NCBI RefSeq assembly: GCF_019649055.1
Contig: NW_026570626.1
Location: forward strand, 1 to 26,188
Direction: 5' to 3'
DNA length: 26,188 nucleotides
Source of the DNA: Paramacrobiotus metropolitanus
Lineage: Eukaryota > Tardigrada > Eutardigrada > Parachela > Macrobiotidae
The position numbers and the translations under genes were made by a program. Below, piece by piece: positions 18,705 to 26,188 of this stretch. Below the pieces are notes generated by a model that was not told the origin of the DNA, did not search any database, and worked only from the letters and a program-made list of their open reading frames with translations. The number at the start of each line of letters is the position of its first letter. Positions within the stretch are counted from its first letter, which is position 1.

Positions 18705-19194
18705 ACAGCCTACAAATAGATTCAGCGCTGAAACAAGATCCTAACGTTCGCGACATTTTTGTCGGAGTATTTGCCAGTGATACACTGCCAGTAAAAGAAT
18801 TTCCAGGTGCATACATATCTAACACTCAACCGTCAGGTGCGGCGGGTGAACACTGGGTAGCATTTTATTGTACAAAACCCGGTACGATAGAAGTTTTGAT
18901 TCGTACGGAAAAAATCCCGGTGACTATTCAGATGACATTGAAAATGGATAGACAATGACTTTGTTATAATGTCGAATACTGAGCGACAAAACTCTGATAG
19001 TACTGTATGTGGTCAATATTGTATGTTTTCCATTACGTTGCTACGGGTTTTCGTATAAAGACGTCATGTCTGCTCTCACTAAGCATAAAGGGGCGAATGA
19101 TAAATTTGTATGTAAATTCATCAACAAGTTCTTCCGACTAAGGACTGTAGTCCGTGACGCAACATTTATACGCGACCTTATAAGAAATGGTTAA
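18701..19194 (+). pseudogene. adenain-like cysteine protease (frame-broken)
   Basis: This is a C5-type cysteine protease that would mature virion proteins. It starts in an ATGA overlap with the capsid gene. The His motif EHWVAFY lies near 18847-18870, the Asp motif FDSYG near 18895 in another frame, and the catalytic cysteine in VCGQYC near 19008 in a third. The oxyanion glutamine is seven residues before that cysteine, as in adenain. Frame changes lie near 18890, between 18945 and 18985, and near 19030. The remaining C-terminal frame runs to 19194 and overlaps the next ORF by 8 bp. KGG steps in neighbouring proteins are candidate substrates. Confidence 0.88.
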
Positions 19195-19386
19195 GCCGTT
19201 AGCTAAAAAAGCAGCATCAGTATTCTTTGCAGTACTGGTCACCATGCTGCTGGTAGTCTTCAATACTTTAGAAATTGTTTCCTATTTTATCAAGTCCACC
19301 AATCGTACGCAGTTGGAAGAATCAAAAAAATTACGAAAGAGGTGCTTGATGTGATGGTGAGCGACGAAGCGACGCAAACAGATTAG
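19187..19386 (+). CDS. small single-pass membrane protein
   Basis: The ORF opens with ATG at 19187, overlapping the protease end, and reads to 19354 in one frame (55 aa). A KKAAS stretch precedes a membrane segment of about 25 residues (VFFAVLVTMLLVVFNTLEIVSYF), then a charged tail. At the A run near 19323-19330 a neighbouring frame continues as an acidic tail ending at 19386 (DEATQTD), which may be the original end. No family recognised. It is the last gene of the late cluster and converges on the polymerase gene. A membrane role in assembly or egress is possible, but this is a guess from topology only. Confidence 0.5.
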
Positions 19387-19391
19387 GTTTT

Positions 19392-19426
19392 CCCTTTCTT
19401 TTATTGATTTTTCCCCACCCTCTTTT
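19392..19426. terminator. shared 3'-end motif, right copy
   Basis: CCCTTTCTTT, five bases, then ATTTTTCCCCACCCTCTTTT, matching 10025-10059 with identical spacing. It lies between the converging late cluster (last stop at 19386 or earlier) and the polymerase stop at 19430, so it could serve transcripts from either or both strands. Confidence 0.6.
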
Positions 19427-19429
19427 TTT

Positions 19430-22400
19430 CTATCGCGTGCCAAAAGGCAGCGTTGTAAAATCATCCAATATGATGCGCTTGTCGTAAACAAGCTTCAATT
19501 TCTTAGCTAACTGAACAGTATTAATTTCTTGGGTTTTTCCATTTCGTTTGATGTATTCTGGATATACAACCTGCACGTGCCCATCCACACCATCCAGTAA
19601 CCGCTTCAGCTGGTTAAAATCCAAGGCTTTTCCAGTCCGCGTCAGCTCCTTCGTGACCGAGTCCCAATCCAGAATATCTTCCGTAAATCCGTTCTGCATC
19701 ATCCCTTTCACTTTCAACTCAATGCGCCCCGTGTCGGTTTCTGTAGCTGTACACTTTGGACCACAGGAAACAAATTTGACGATGTGATTCTCGCCAGCTT
19801 CTAGCTGGTTATCCCAATCCCCAAGAATACTGCCGGTATCAGGAAGCCAGTCGCCAGGTCGGTGAATGAATATCACGGAATCCGTGTCGTAGTACAGGAG
19901 GCGCTCGCCCAACTTTTCCATGAGGGATAACAGTATAAGTCGCGCATGGCTGGTGGTGAAAGCGGCAATGACAACATTCGTACCGTTGCTACCTTCATTG
20001 TAGTCATCCACTTTCGAGTGTGTTACCATCAGACACGTTGGGTTTACGCCATAGACATCATGTATTTCAATAGCTTTTGAACGACACAGATCAGAATACC
20101 GTTTGGGGTCGTAGACAAACTCCGTTGAGTTCATATCGCAACTTTGACCGGTTTTACCCCAAAGACTGTTCACCACAATTTTGGTGGTGCTCTTCTTTCC
20201 AGCATCAAAACCATAGCATCCGGATCCAAGGAAATGCCTTCGCGTTCTTTAACCGTCTGAATAAACTTGGCTTTCTTTTCATCGGTATCGCACCACGCAG
20301 GCCAACCACTGGCTTCCATTTTCACTTTTAAAAACTTGTCCATGTATGCCGCAAAGAGCTTGGTGTCAGAATGCGTCCAGTGCCACACTTCATACATTTC
20401 CACAACACGATACCCCACATCGATTGCATGATGTAGTTCGGGTGTCGCCCAAACCCTTCGAAACAGCGATCATCGTCTGTATGCGCACAGCGGTTCGCCG
20501 CTTTTTCCATCGCGCATTTTTTTGCACAGAACAAACATGAGTTTGCCGTTTATCGTGGCCGGTAAGACTGGATACAGGCATTGATCCGGAGCCGCTACTT
20601 TGCAGTAGACCAGTCCAAAATAATCTTTGGCATCCTTGAAATTGATACGATTACTTCAGGATGGCCGACCGGGTATGCCTTGGTCTTGTTCACGAATGGG
20701 TACAAGCTAACAACGTCATAGTGCCTAATTTCTTCGTCATCCTTCACTTGGTAATACAAACGACTGGCATTCGTTCTGCCTCCTTTGAAGGCGTCACGAG
20801 GATTCATTGGCTCACGAATGTTCATATTCAGCAGAAATGCGGCAATATCGGGATCTTGTCGTTCTTAAGCCACTCACAGCTCCATTTCACCTCCACAGTG
20901 TAGCCCTGACTTTCAAGGAAGCGTTCGCGTTCCTGGAACTCTTCGTAAACTTCGCGCATTTTCTTTTTGAGTATGGTACAACATCGTTTTCTTCAGTACA
21001 GAAAGGATGTCCATGGAAGACGCAGCCGTTATACTCGTAAACGGTTTGTGTTTCCTTGTCAAAACCGTCTACAAAGTATCGCCCAATTTTAACTTCTTTG
21101 CCGTTCCGACCATGGCGTATACGGCCGTTTGCGCTCATGTTCTCCCATTCCAGCCATTGCGTGGCTTGAATACTAGTTCGTCGGTTTCTGTGCGGTCCGT
21201 GACTGGATAACGCGGCAACTTTGTTCTCGGAAGGTGGAACATTCTCCAGTACCGGTAGCAGGCCGAAGGCATGGTCATACTTTCCATTGGATTCAGCGAC
21301 GTCAGAGCTTGGTAATCGCTGATAAACTTTAACGCACACACACGCAAAAACCGCAACATCGTTCGAGCAATATGTCATCATCTGCTCGCGAAAATTGAAC
21401 ACCCCATTGGCGGCCGCTTTAGCTTCAGCGTGCCACTTTAGAAATTCTTCTTTGCTTTTTTCGCATTCCATCAATCATGTACTGTTCTGGCTCGGGCCAG
21501 GCAAATCAGTTTTATCCCAATTTTCAGGCTTATTAAATCGATGTGGGAAGTCGCCTTTCTGCACCCTCGATTTCCAAGCCAACCGCTTTTGGTAACTGAC
21601 TCAACTTCAAAGCCAGAAAGTTGAGGGTATCGCGTGACCGGATCCCCAGTTTGCGGTACCGCAATTCCAACAACTGCGTCCCACGCTTGATGACTTCACT
21701 CCTTTCAAACCATTGTCCAACATGTACTTCAGGACAAAATGTCCATCATAGCCTCGAAAATTGTGTGCTGCGATAGTAAATCCCCGATGCTTTTCTTGAA
21801 ACAGCCAGCGCCCAAATGCCTCATCAACTTCCGCATTCATCGGCTGACCATCTTCCGGAAAACGTACTTCCGAACCATCAGCATATTGCGCAACGATGCA
21901 TGTGGGCACGTGACCATTCACCGGATCGTTGTAGGTTTCGTAATCGAAGAAAATGTATTTCATTTCTTCTGCTGCCATGGTGGCGGTGCCTTGAGTGGTT
22001 TTATGTAGCACAAATGCGTAGCTTGGACAAAAAACCATTGCACGTGTTGCAATAAATTTCCCGCACTGGTGTGTTACGTTTTGCCACGATTGGACAGATT
22101 CACAAAAACACCGCATGTCTGGCAGATGAACATTTGCTCGCAATAATTCTTTCCATTTTTTCTTTTCTTCTTATGGATATCGTTTTGACCTGGTCACAAC
22201 CTGTCGCGGTTGTGACCAGGTCAAAATGCTCATTGTCCAGCAACAAAGAAATCTCCTGCATATCATGGGTTTTACGCTCGGGTACCCGTGCAATAATCAT
22301 GTCGCCTTGATTGGCCGATATAACTTTAATTTGAAACTCGGGAAATTCATTTTCCTGAAGCACGCTTAGGGCATCAAGGTCGCAGTAATGGCCAGGCTGC

Positions 22401-23364
22401 AGATCGCAGTTATTCATTATCTTAGTAACCTCCGCTTCCAAGTTCCGATTGCCGTTAGCGCGAATATAGTTTTTCCATTTACTCTTATGCGGCGCAACTT
22501 CAAGATCATGCGTTAGCCGAAATTTCCCCAGGAACAACGCGGCGGGCAAGCACAGGTTATTTTCTACACGGACGCTTACAATGGATTTCTTGAAACAATT
22601 TCTGTCATGCTTAACGTGCTGATGCCTGAGAAACCAGGATCCACCAGCCGGCATAATAGAGCGCCAGATCCGTATGGTGAAAGAATCGTCAATAACCAAC
22701 TTCTGGTCGGAGTTCAGAAGCTCAATGCGATGCATAAAAGCGGGTATGCTAAAGTCAGAAAGTTTTCGCATGGTTAAATAGAACGCTCTTTCAAGCCCAT
22801 CCGATTTGAGAGCCACAACAACACGGTCGGTCGGGGCAAATTCTTTAAAGCACAAATCCATTATGGCGCGCAAGATTTCTGGCATGATAAGCATGGTTTC
22901 TTCTTTTGCAAAAATTCGCGGTAGCGAGGCTATTTGGACACGGTATTTGTTCAGTGCTGTTGAAGGTTTTGAAAACGCGTTCCGATTCTTTGACCAATTG
23001 AACAGACCTGAGAAATCGGGCAGCGATTCATCTCGACCGCATTTCCACCAGCTTGCGGCGCTGGAGGATCTTCATACTGCCAGTCGTCCAGTTGCGCAAG
23101 AGTAAGAGCGGCAGCTAAAGATCCTGGACTTAACCGATCAACCTGATCCAAATGCAGCAAAGTCGTTGCTAGAGTCTGTTCATCATGTTCGTTCAACTCA
23201 TTGGGATTAGCAAGCATGTGATCAAAAGCTGCTTGATCTTCAGCGGTTAACTGGTACGCATCATTAACTTGCGGCTGCTGCTGCTCATCATCAACATCCA
23301 TCCACGGCTCACTAAGTATGGCCGCAATAGCCGCATGATCAGAAGCAGATAACTGATAAGTCAT
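19430..23364 (-). pseudogene. protein-primed family B DNA polymerase (frame-broken)
   Basis: It starts at ATG 23364 with an acidic Q-rich N-terminal region and ends at 19430, a span of about 1,310 codons, normal for Maverick PolB. Motifs are in order: Exo I FFDYETY (near 21945), Exo II HNFRGYDGHF (near 21760), Exo III YCSNDV (near 21370), polymerase A YDVVSLYP (near 20717), B NSLWGKTG (near 20165) and C YYDTDS (near 19888). A block reading IRHGRNGKEVKIGRYFVDGFD (near 21150-21080) is also family-typical. The open segments run about 23364-22951, 22950-22190, 22143-21607, 21474-20887, 20825-20595, 20418-20170 and 20176-19430, with shorter pieces between. At least nine frame changes are needed, several in homopolymers. 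A 44-bp inverted repeat sits at one break (22183-22226). The product would replicate the element from a protein primer. Confidence 0.93.
22183..22226. repeat. perfect 19-bp inverted repeat with 6-bp loop inside polB
   Basis: The left arm TTTTGACCTGGTCACAACC (22183-22201), spacer TGTCGC and its exact reverse complement (22208-22226). The right arm encodes the expected HFDLVTT block on the minus strand. The left arm is read after it and breaks the gene's frame, so it looks like an inverted copy added at this spot. Confidence 0.95.
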
Positions 23365-23400
23365 TTTCGCCAGTCGTGAAGGATTTAAATGAAGAAAAAT

Positions 23401-23470
23401 CTCGTGCCGCGCGGCTTTTATACACGAGCTGAATTATTGCAGCGTGTGCTTATTGGTCTGATGTTTTCTG
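23401..23470 (-). promoter_or_regulatory. polymerase gene core promoter
   Basis: On the minus strand, TATAAAAG (23422-23415) lies 51 bp upstream of the polymerase ATG, with a CCAAT box at 23456-23452, 29 bp before the TATA box. The TATA box is followed by GCCGCGCGGC, a perfect palindrome, and is framed by CTCGTG...CACGAG. The order CCAAT, CAGCT, GTATAAAAGC is the same as in the promoter at 11726-11777, which suggests a common class of early promoter. Confidence 0.65.
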
Positions 23471-23610
23471 TAATGCGATGCAATTTGTTAACAGTGTTTA
23501 AGCCACACCTTTGGGCGTTCCAGTGGGCGCGAGTGGATACTTACTGCCATTAGCCCATGGTATGTATTGTATGTGAAAACAAAACCATAAAAGAAAAACA
23601 CTACGACATT
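23466..23610. other. possible right edge of the viral element
   Basis: This stretch separates the polymerase promoter from the stop codon of the convergent-looking host exon. It is A-rich at its right end and contains no terminal repeat that I can match to the left side. If the acidic exon is host sequence, the element ends within this interval. Confidence 0.35.
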
Positions 23611-24021
23611 TTAGTTTTGCGTGTTCACCTCAGTCTCCTGCTTCTTGGCAGGCGGTTCCTCGGTGTCGTTGTTGTCGTCGTCGTCCGAATGCTTTCGTTT
23701 GTTGCCGCCTTCGACAGTGTCCACAGGCTCAGTGCCGTTCAGGTACTCGTCCAAGTCAATGTCTCCTACCAAGAGAGTGTCGTCCAATTCCTCTTCGGCT
23801 TCGGTCTCCGGGACCGCGTCGATTTCTCCTTCAGCTTCAGTCGCCGGCTCACTCTCCAACGTGTCATCCGCGAGAACGTGTTCACCTTCTTCTTCTTCTT
23901 CTTCGTTTTCGTCACCCACGTCGCTTTCAGCTTCATCCGACGGATCGCTCTCAGAGAAACCCGAGTCAAGCGAGTTGTCCAGCGCCAGCACAAGTGTCTG
24001 TAGTAGAAGTCGCAGCCGCTT
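23611..24021 (-). CDS. acidic C-terminal exon of a probable host gene
   Basis: The open frame runs from an acceptor-like TTTATAG at 24022 to a TAA at 23611 and has no ATG, so it reads best as a last exon. It encodes a hydrophobic start (RLRLLLQTLVLALD), then a long Asp/Glu/Ser-rich acidic region with a run of six glutamates. KRKH and PPAKKQ near the end could act in nuclear import. Joined at the 72-bp GT-AG intron 24022-24093, its frame matches that of the exon at 24094-24257. Family not recognised. The alternative is an early viral gene using the same TTTATAG as a TATA box and a non-ATG start (GTG at 23991). Confidence 0.5.
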   Translation of the reverse strand, partial: KRLRLLLQTLVLALDNSLDSGFSESDPSDEAESDVGDENEEEEEEGEHVLADDTLESEPATEAEGEIDAVPETEAEEELDDTLLVGDIDLDEYLNGTEPVDTVEGGNKRKHSDDDDNNDTEEPPAKKQETEVNTQN

Positions 24022-24093
24022 CTATAAACACCAAGCATTGAATATAACTTAAATTATGCACAGAAAAAGTACATCAACGGCGCGGGTTCTTAC

Positions 24094-24257
24094 CATAAAA
24101 TCAGTTAGACGGAGAAACAGGAGAAGGACGCCGGCAGGGGTGTAACGCTGAAGATCAAACCACATATTCTTGGCCCGCTGATAGTACGTGAAGTAGGTGT
24201 GGATCTGGTCAAACTCAGTACGTGAAGCCCAGTCCGAAATCAAGTCGTTGGCTTGCT
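24094..24257 (-). CDS. internal exon of the probable host gene, copy 1
   Basis: This 164-bp open segment is bounded by TTTTAG (acceptor) and GTAAGA (donor). It reads EQANDLISDW at its start and ends in a hydrophobic stretch (AGVLLLFLRLTDFM), suggesting a membrane or amphipathic segment. The introns on either side are 73 bp (24258-24330) and 72 bp (24022-24093), a consistent small size. It is homologous to 24519-24683. The family is not recognised; a seven-transmembrane receptor was considered but is not supported by motifs. Confidence 0.5.
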
Positions 24258-24330
24258 CTAAAAGGTTAAATATGTTATAAGTATCGGAACAGACAAACAC
24301 GAAAATCTTGACGAAAATGCAGTGGCTCAC

Positions 24331-24420
24331 CAATGTACTGAGCAAGTTGTGGAAATTGTCAGGCAAATCCGGAGGGGAACAATGAGCCGATAGTAGAGAT
24401 CGTGAAGTTGTTTCTACATG
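24331..24420 (-). CDS. upstream exon of the probable host gene, copy 1 (partial)
   Basis: The segment ends at a GTGAGC donor (24330) and probably begins after a TGTAG acceptor near 24414. Its last ~47 bp align with the exon ending at 24843 (shared TTTCCAC, CTTG, AGTACA). The frame that would join smoothly to the next exon meets a TGA, so either the exon start is further in or this copy is decayed. Confidence 0.3.
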
Positions 24421-24518
24421 GAAAATTTTGAAATTAGCGATAAATCGTAAACCAAAGTCAAAGGAGAATTAAGAAATGCAAATCTAGGTGAAGAATAAGA
24501 TTTACAGTGGCTGCTTAC

Positions 24519-24683
24519 CAGAAATTCAGCGACATGGAGAAACAAGACGAGAGCATCATAATGGCGGATGTAGTAAGGTGTCAATCCACAACGCATAGGC
24601 TAGGTTGAAATAGCCAGAATAACGCCGGATTCTGCGGCAGTTTTTGAGAGCCAACCAATCCGAAAACAATTCATTTGCGATCT
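24519..24683 (-). pseudogene. internal exon, copy 2 (one-base length difference)
   Basis: 165 bp bounded by TTATAG (acceptor) and GTAAGC (donor), homologous to the 164-bp exon at 24094-24257. Its start reads EIANELFSDW, against EQANDLISDW in copy 1, and its end YDALVLFLHVAEFL aligns with the hydrophobic end of copy 1 but in another frame. The extra base probably makes this copy non-functional, or the two exons belong to tandem gene copies of which this one is decayed. Confidence 0.45.
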
Positions 24684-24842
24684 CTATAAGAAGCCGAGGT
24701 TTTCTTTAGGTAATGTAGCAATAATCGTGTTATAAAGAGCCTCAATCTAACTATGAAAGGTCACCATTACTAATGTTAGAAAAATAGATTTCGACAGCTT
24801 TTGTAAATACATAAGTTAGCAATACATACTGTTTTAACTTAC

Positions 24843-24900
24843 CAGTGTACTCTTCAAGCAGTGGAAACTCGTCCGAAAATCAGGAATAGCCATGGAGATG
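24843..24900 (-). CDS. upstream exon, copy 2 (partial)
   Basis: A 58-bp segment between TTTTCAG (acceptor side) and GTAAGT (donor), homologous at its 3' end to the copy-1 exon ending at 24331. The intron that follows (24684-24842) is 159 bp. Its open frame reads through IPDF and STL but does not join in frame with the next exon, consistent with decay. Confidence 0.3.
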
Positions 24901-25991
24901 CTGAAAATCCAGTTGCAGTGGTGCGTAAAAGAAAACTGTCCGAATGATTTGATTTTGTGTTAGAGAAATCGACTTATATCCTCTGGCTTGAACTCAACAT
25001 TTTTCTGGTGCGCAACCATTGGCTGCAGGTGATTTGTAAACTCCCACTACCCTTGACCAGACTGATGTGGTCCGAAGCAGAGAGTTTTGGTCTGGTGGAC
25101 ACTGGTTCTCTAACGATGTGGGTTGGGCTGTATGATACGTGAAGCTACCAGGAAAATTCCTTTTGACCTATTAGGTAAAAGGCCTGAGGGAGAACCATTG
25201 TAAGAATCCGGAAAACCGTTTTTTGAACAATGGAGTCGCGACGGAATCCGGCTCGCAGATATCAAGCTACCAGACCAAATCAAAAGAATGTGTAACCCAG
25301 ATAAACAGGATCTGCATGCAATCTTGTCAGAAGACAACGGTAGCAAAACAATGCAATCTTGGTCAGTGTCGCGACGAATCCGGGATATTAGCTAGGCAAC
25401 AGGGCAAATGAACAGAGAACGACAGCCATTATACCAAAAATCTCAAACAATAGAAACCAGGTCGCTGACGCGACTTATTCAGGATCTAAGATACGGATGC
25501 AGGGTAAATCAAACCGTCGCTTGACCCAGAAAAACAAGAACATAATGGCTCTTATCCGGGTCGCGAGACGGATTACTGTTTATTGCTTGCGCTCTAACCT
25601 CTTGTCATAGGTCTCTCTCAACTTTCCTTTACTTCAACACATACCAAAATTCCACAGAAACTTGTCTTTTCTTTTAACATTTGTACCAAGAAACTCGACC
25701 GTACGCTTCTGTGCCTTGTTGGTTTGAACTTTTTCCTTACACGTATGTATGGAAACAGTAAGGTTTAGTCTTACGAAGGAGAAAGAGCCATAACCAGACC
25801 GACTGTAAGGAAACAAAAGAACGAATACGGTGAAAATCTGGAAACCAAATTTTCGCTGATATGAACCAACCGCAGCCACAGTTAATCCATCAGTTGCTCG
25901 CAGCAGTTTTGACGCTTCTTGATCTTTTACTGTTAGCTCATAACAGCGCTGTAGACTTAGTAAGCATCAGTTAACGAGTGACCTTTACATA
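24901..25991. other. non-coding stretch with loose TCGCGACG repeats
   Basis: I see no gene here. Words related to GTCGCGACGGAATCCGG recur near 25233, 25368, 25458 and 25558 at irregular spacing, suggesting an old diverged repeat. The short ORFs (for example 25110-25346 and 25634-25879 on the minus strand) have no recognisable features. Confidence 0.4.
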
Positions 25992-26141
25992 ATGTCTTCC
26001 CGAGCAGATTCAGTAGCATCTACCGGATCTTCTTCATCCTCATTGTCCTACGCATCATCCACTTCCTCCGATGGCGTGTATCGCCCATACAACTTGGTGG
26101 ATCCTGGTTGTCCGGTTTGCCAATGCTTATCTGGAGATTGA
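25992..26141 (+). CDS. possible serine-rich small ORF (49 aa)
   Basis: An ATG-started ORF with a serine-rich first half and a CPVCQC cysteine cluster near the end. It could be a first exon running off a donor, a small peptide gene or chance. No family is recognised and no promoter is evident. It lies near the window edge, so its context is incomplete. Confidence 0.2.
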   Translation: MSSRADSVASTGSSSSSLSYASSTSSDGVYRPYNLVDPGCPVCQCLSGD

Positions 26142-26188
26142 CCAGTTTTTTTCATGTGTTCACTCGCACGCCAACGACTGCAGAGCTG

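Noticed and set aside
23557-24052. Plus-strand ORFs opposite the acidic exon
   Set aside because: The valine/serine-rich reading is the complement of an acidic-repeat exon and has no independent support.
24094-24900. Insect-type gustatory receptor exons
   Set aside because: Hydrophobicity and exon form are suggestive, but no diagnostic receptor motif is visible.
25110-25879. Several short ORFs right of the host gene
   Set aside because: No motif, start context or conservation signal can be seen; their lengths fit chance.

Overview
The window is eukaryotic, most probably from an invertebrate animal; I cannot name the species. It has an 8-bp satellite, a host-like gene with short GT-AG introns, and a decaying copy of a Maverick/Polinton (adintovirus-like) virus integrated in the chromosome. 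The viral copy shows protein-primed DNA polymerase B, a DDE integrase with chromodomain, an FtsK/HerA-type packaging ATPase, an adenain-like protease, a double-jelly-roll type major capsid protein and a penton-like protein.

Layout. 1-882: nothing recognised. 883-9904: a tandem array of an 8-bp monomer (GACGTTCT and variants) with nested higher-order repeats. It is broken by a 557-bp inverted-repeat element (2049-2605), a unique interlude (2816-3217) and a diverged relative of the inverted-repeat element (about 9174-9470). 9905-10024: a short CGGTTCGG-type repeat. 10090-11451 (minus): a broken gene fusing an ARH3-like ADP-ribosylglycohydrolase to a BIR domain. 11500-11849: a promoter region rich in CCAAT and TATA boxes. 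11850-12297: small ORFs. 12375-13040: an intact TATA-binding-protein homologue. 13130-19386 (plus): a compact late cluster of ATPase, small hydrophobic-tail protein, disordered structural protein, integrase, penton-like protein, pVI-like protein, major capsid protein, protease and a one-pass membrane protein, most joined by ATGA stop/start overlaps. 19430-23364 (minus): DNA polymerase B in many frames. 23611-24900 (minus): exons of a probable host gene, with a duplicated exon pair and an acidic last exon. 24901-26188: little recognisable, apart from a weak 49-codon ORF.

How it fits together. The polymerase reads inward from the right and the structural genes read from the left, meeting at 19.4 kb. 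A conserved C/T-rich motif lies there, and a second copy lies just past the end of the ARH-BIR gene. This links ARH-BIR to the same element. The encoded TBP keeps both TBP repeats, the four DNA-inserting phenylalanines and the TFIIB-contact motif. TATA boxes precede the leftmost small ORF, the TBP gene and the polymerase gene, so the element may carry its own promoter-recognition factor. The ARH-BIR fusion could oppose ADP-ribosylation and apoptosis responses, although its metal-binding residues look lost.

Limits. No terminal inverted repeats of the viral element were found, so its ends are uncertain. Almost every long viral gene is split by single-base frame breaks, several in A or T runs, so true decay and assembly error cannot be separated from this sequence alone.
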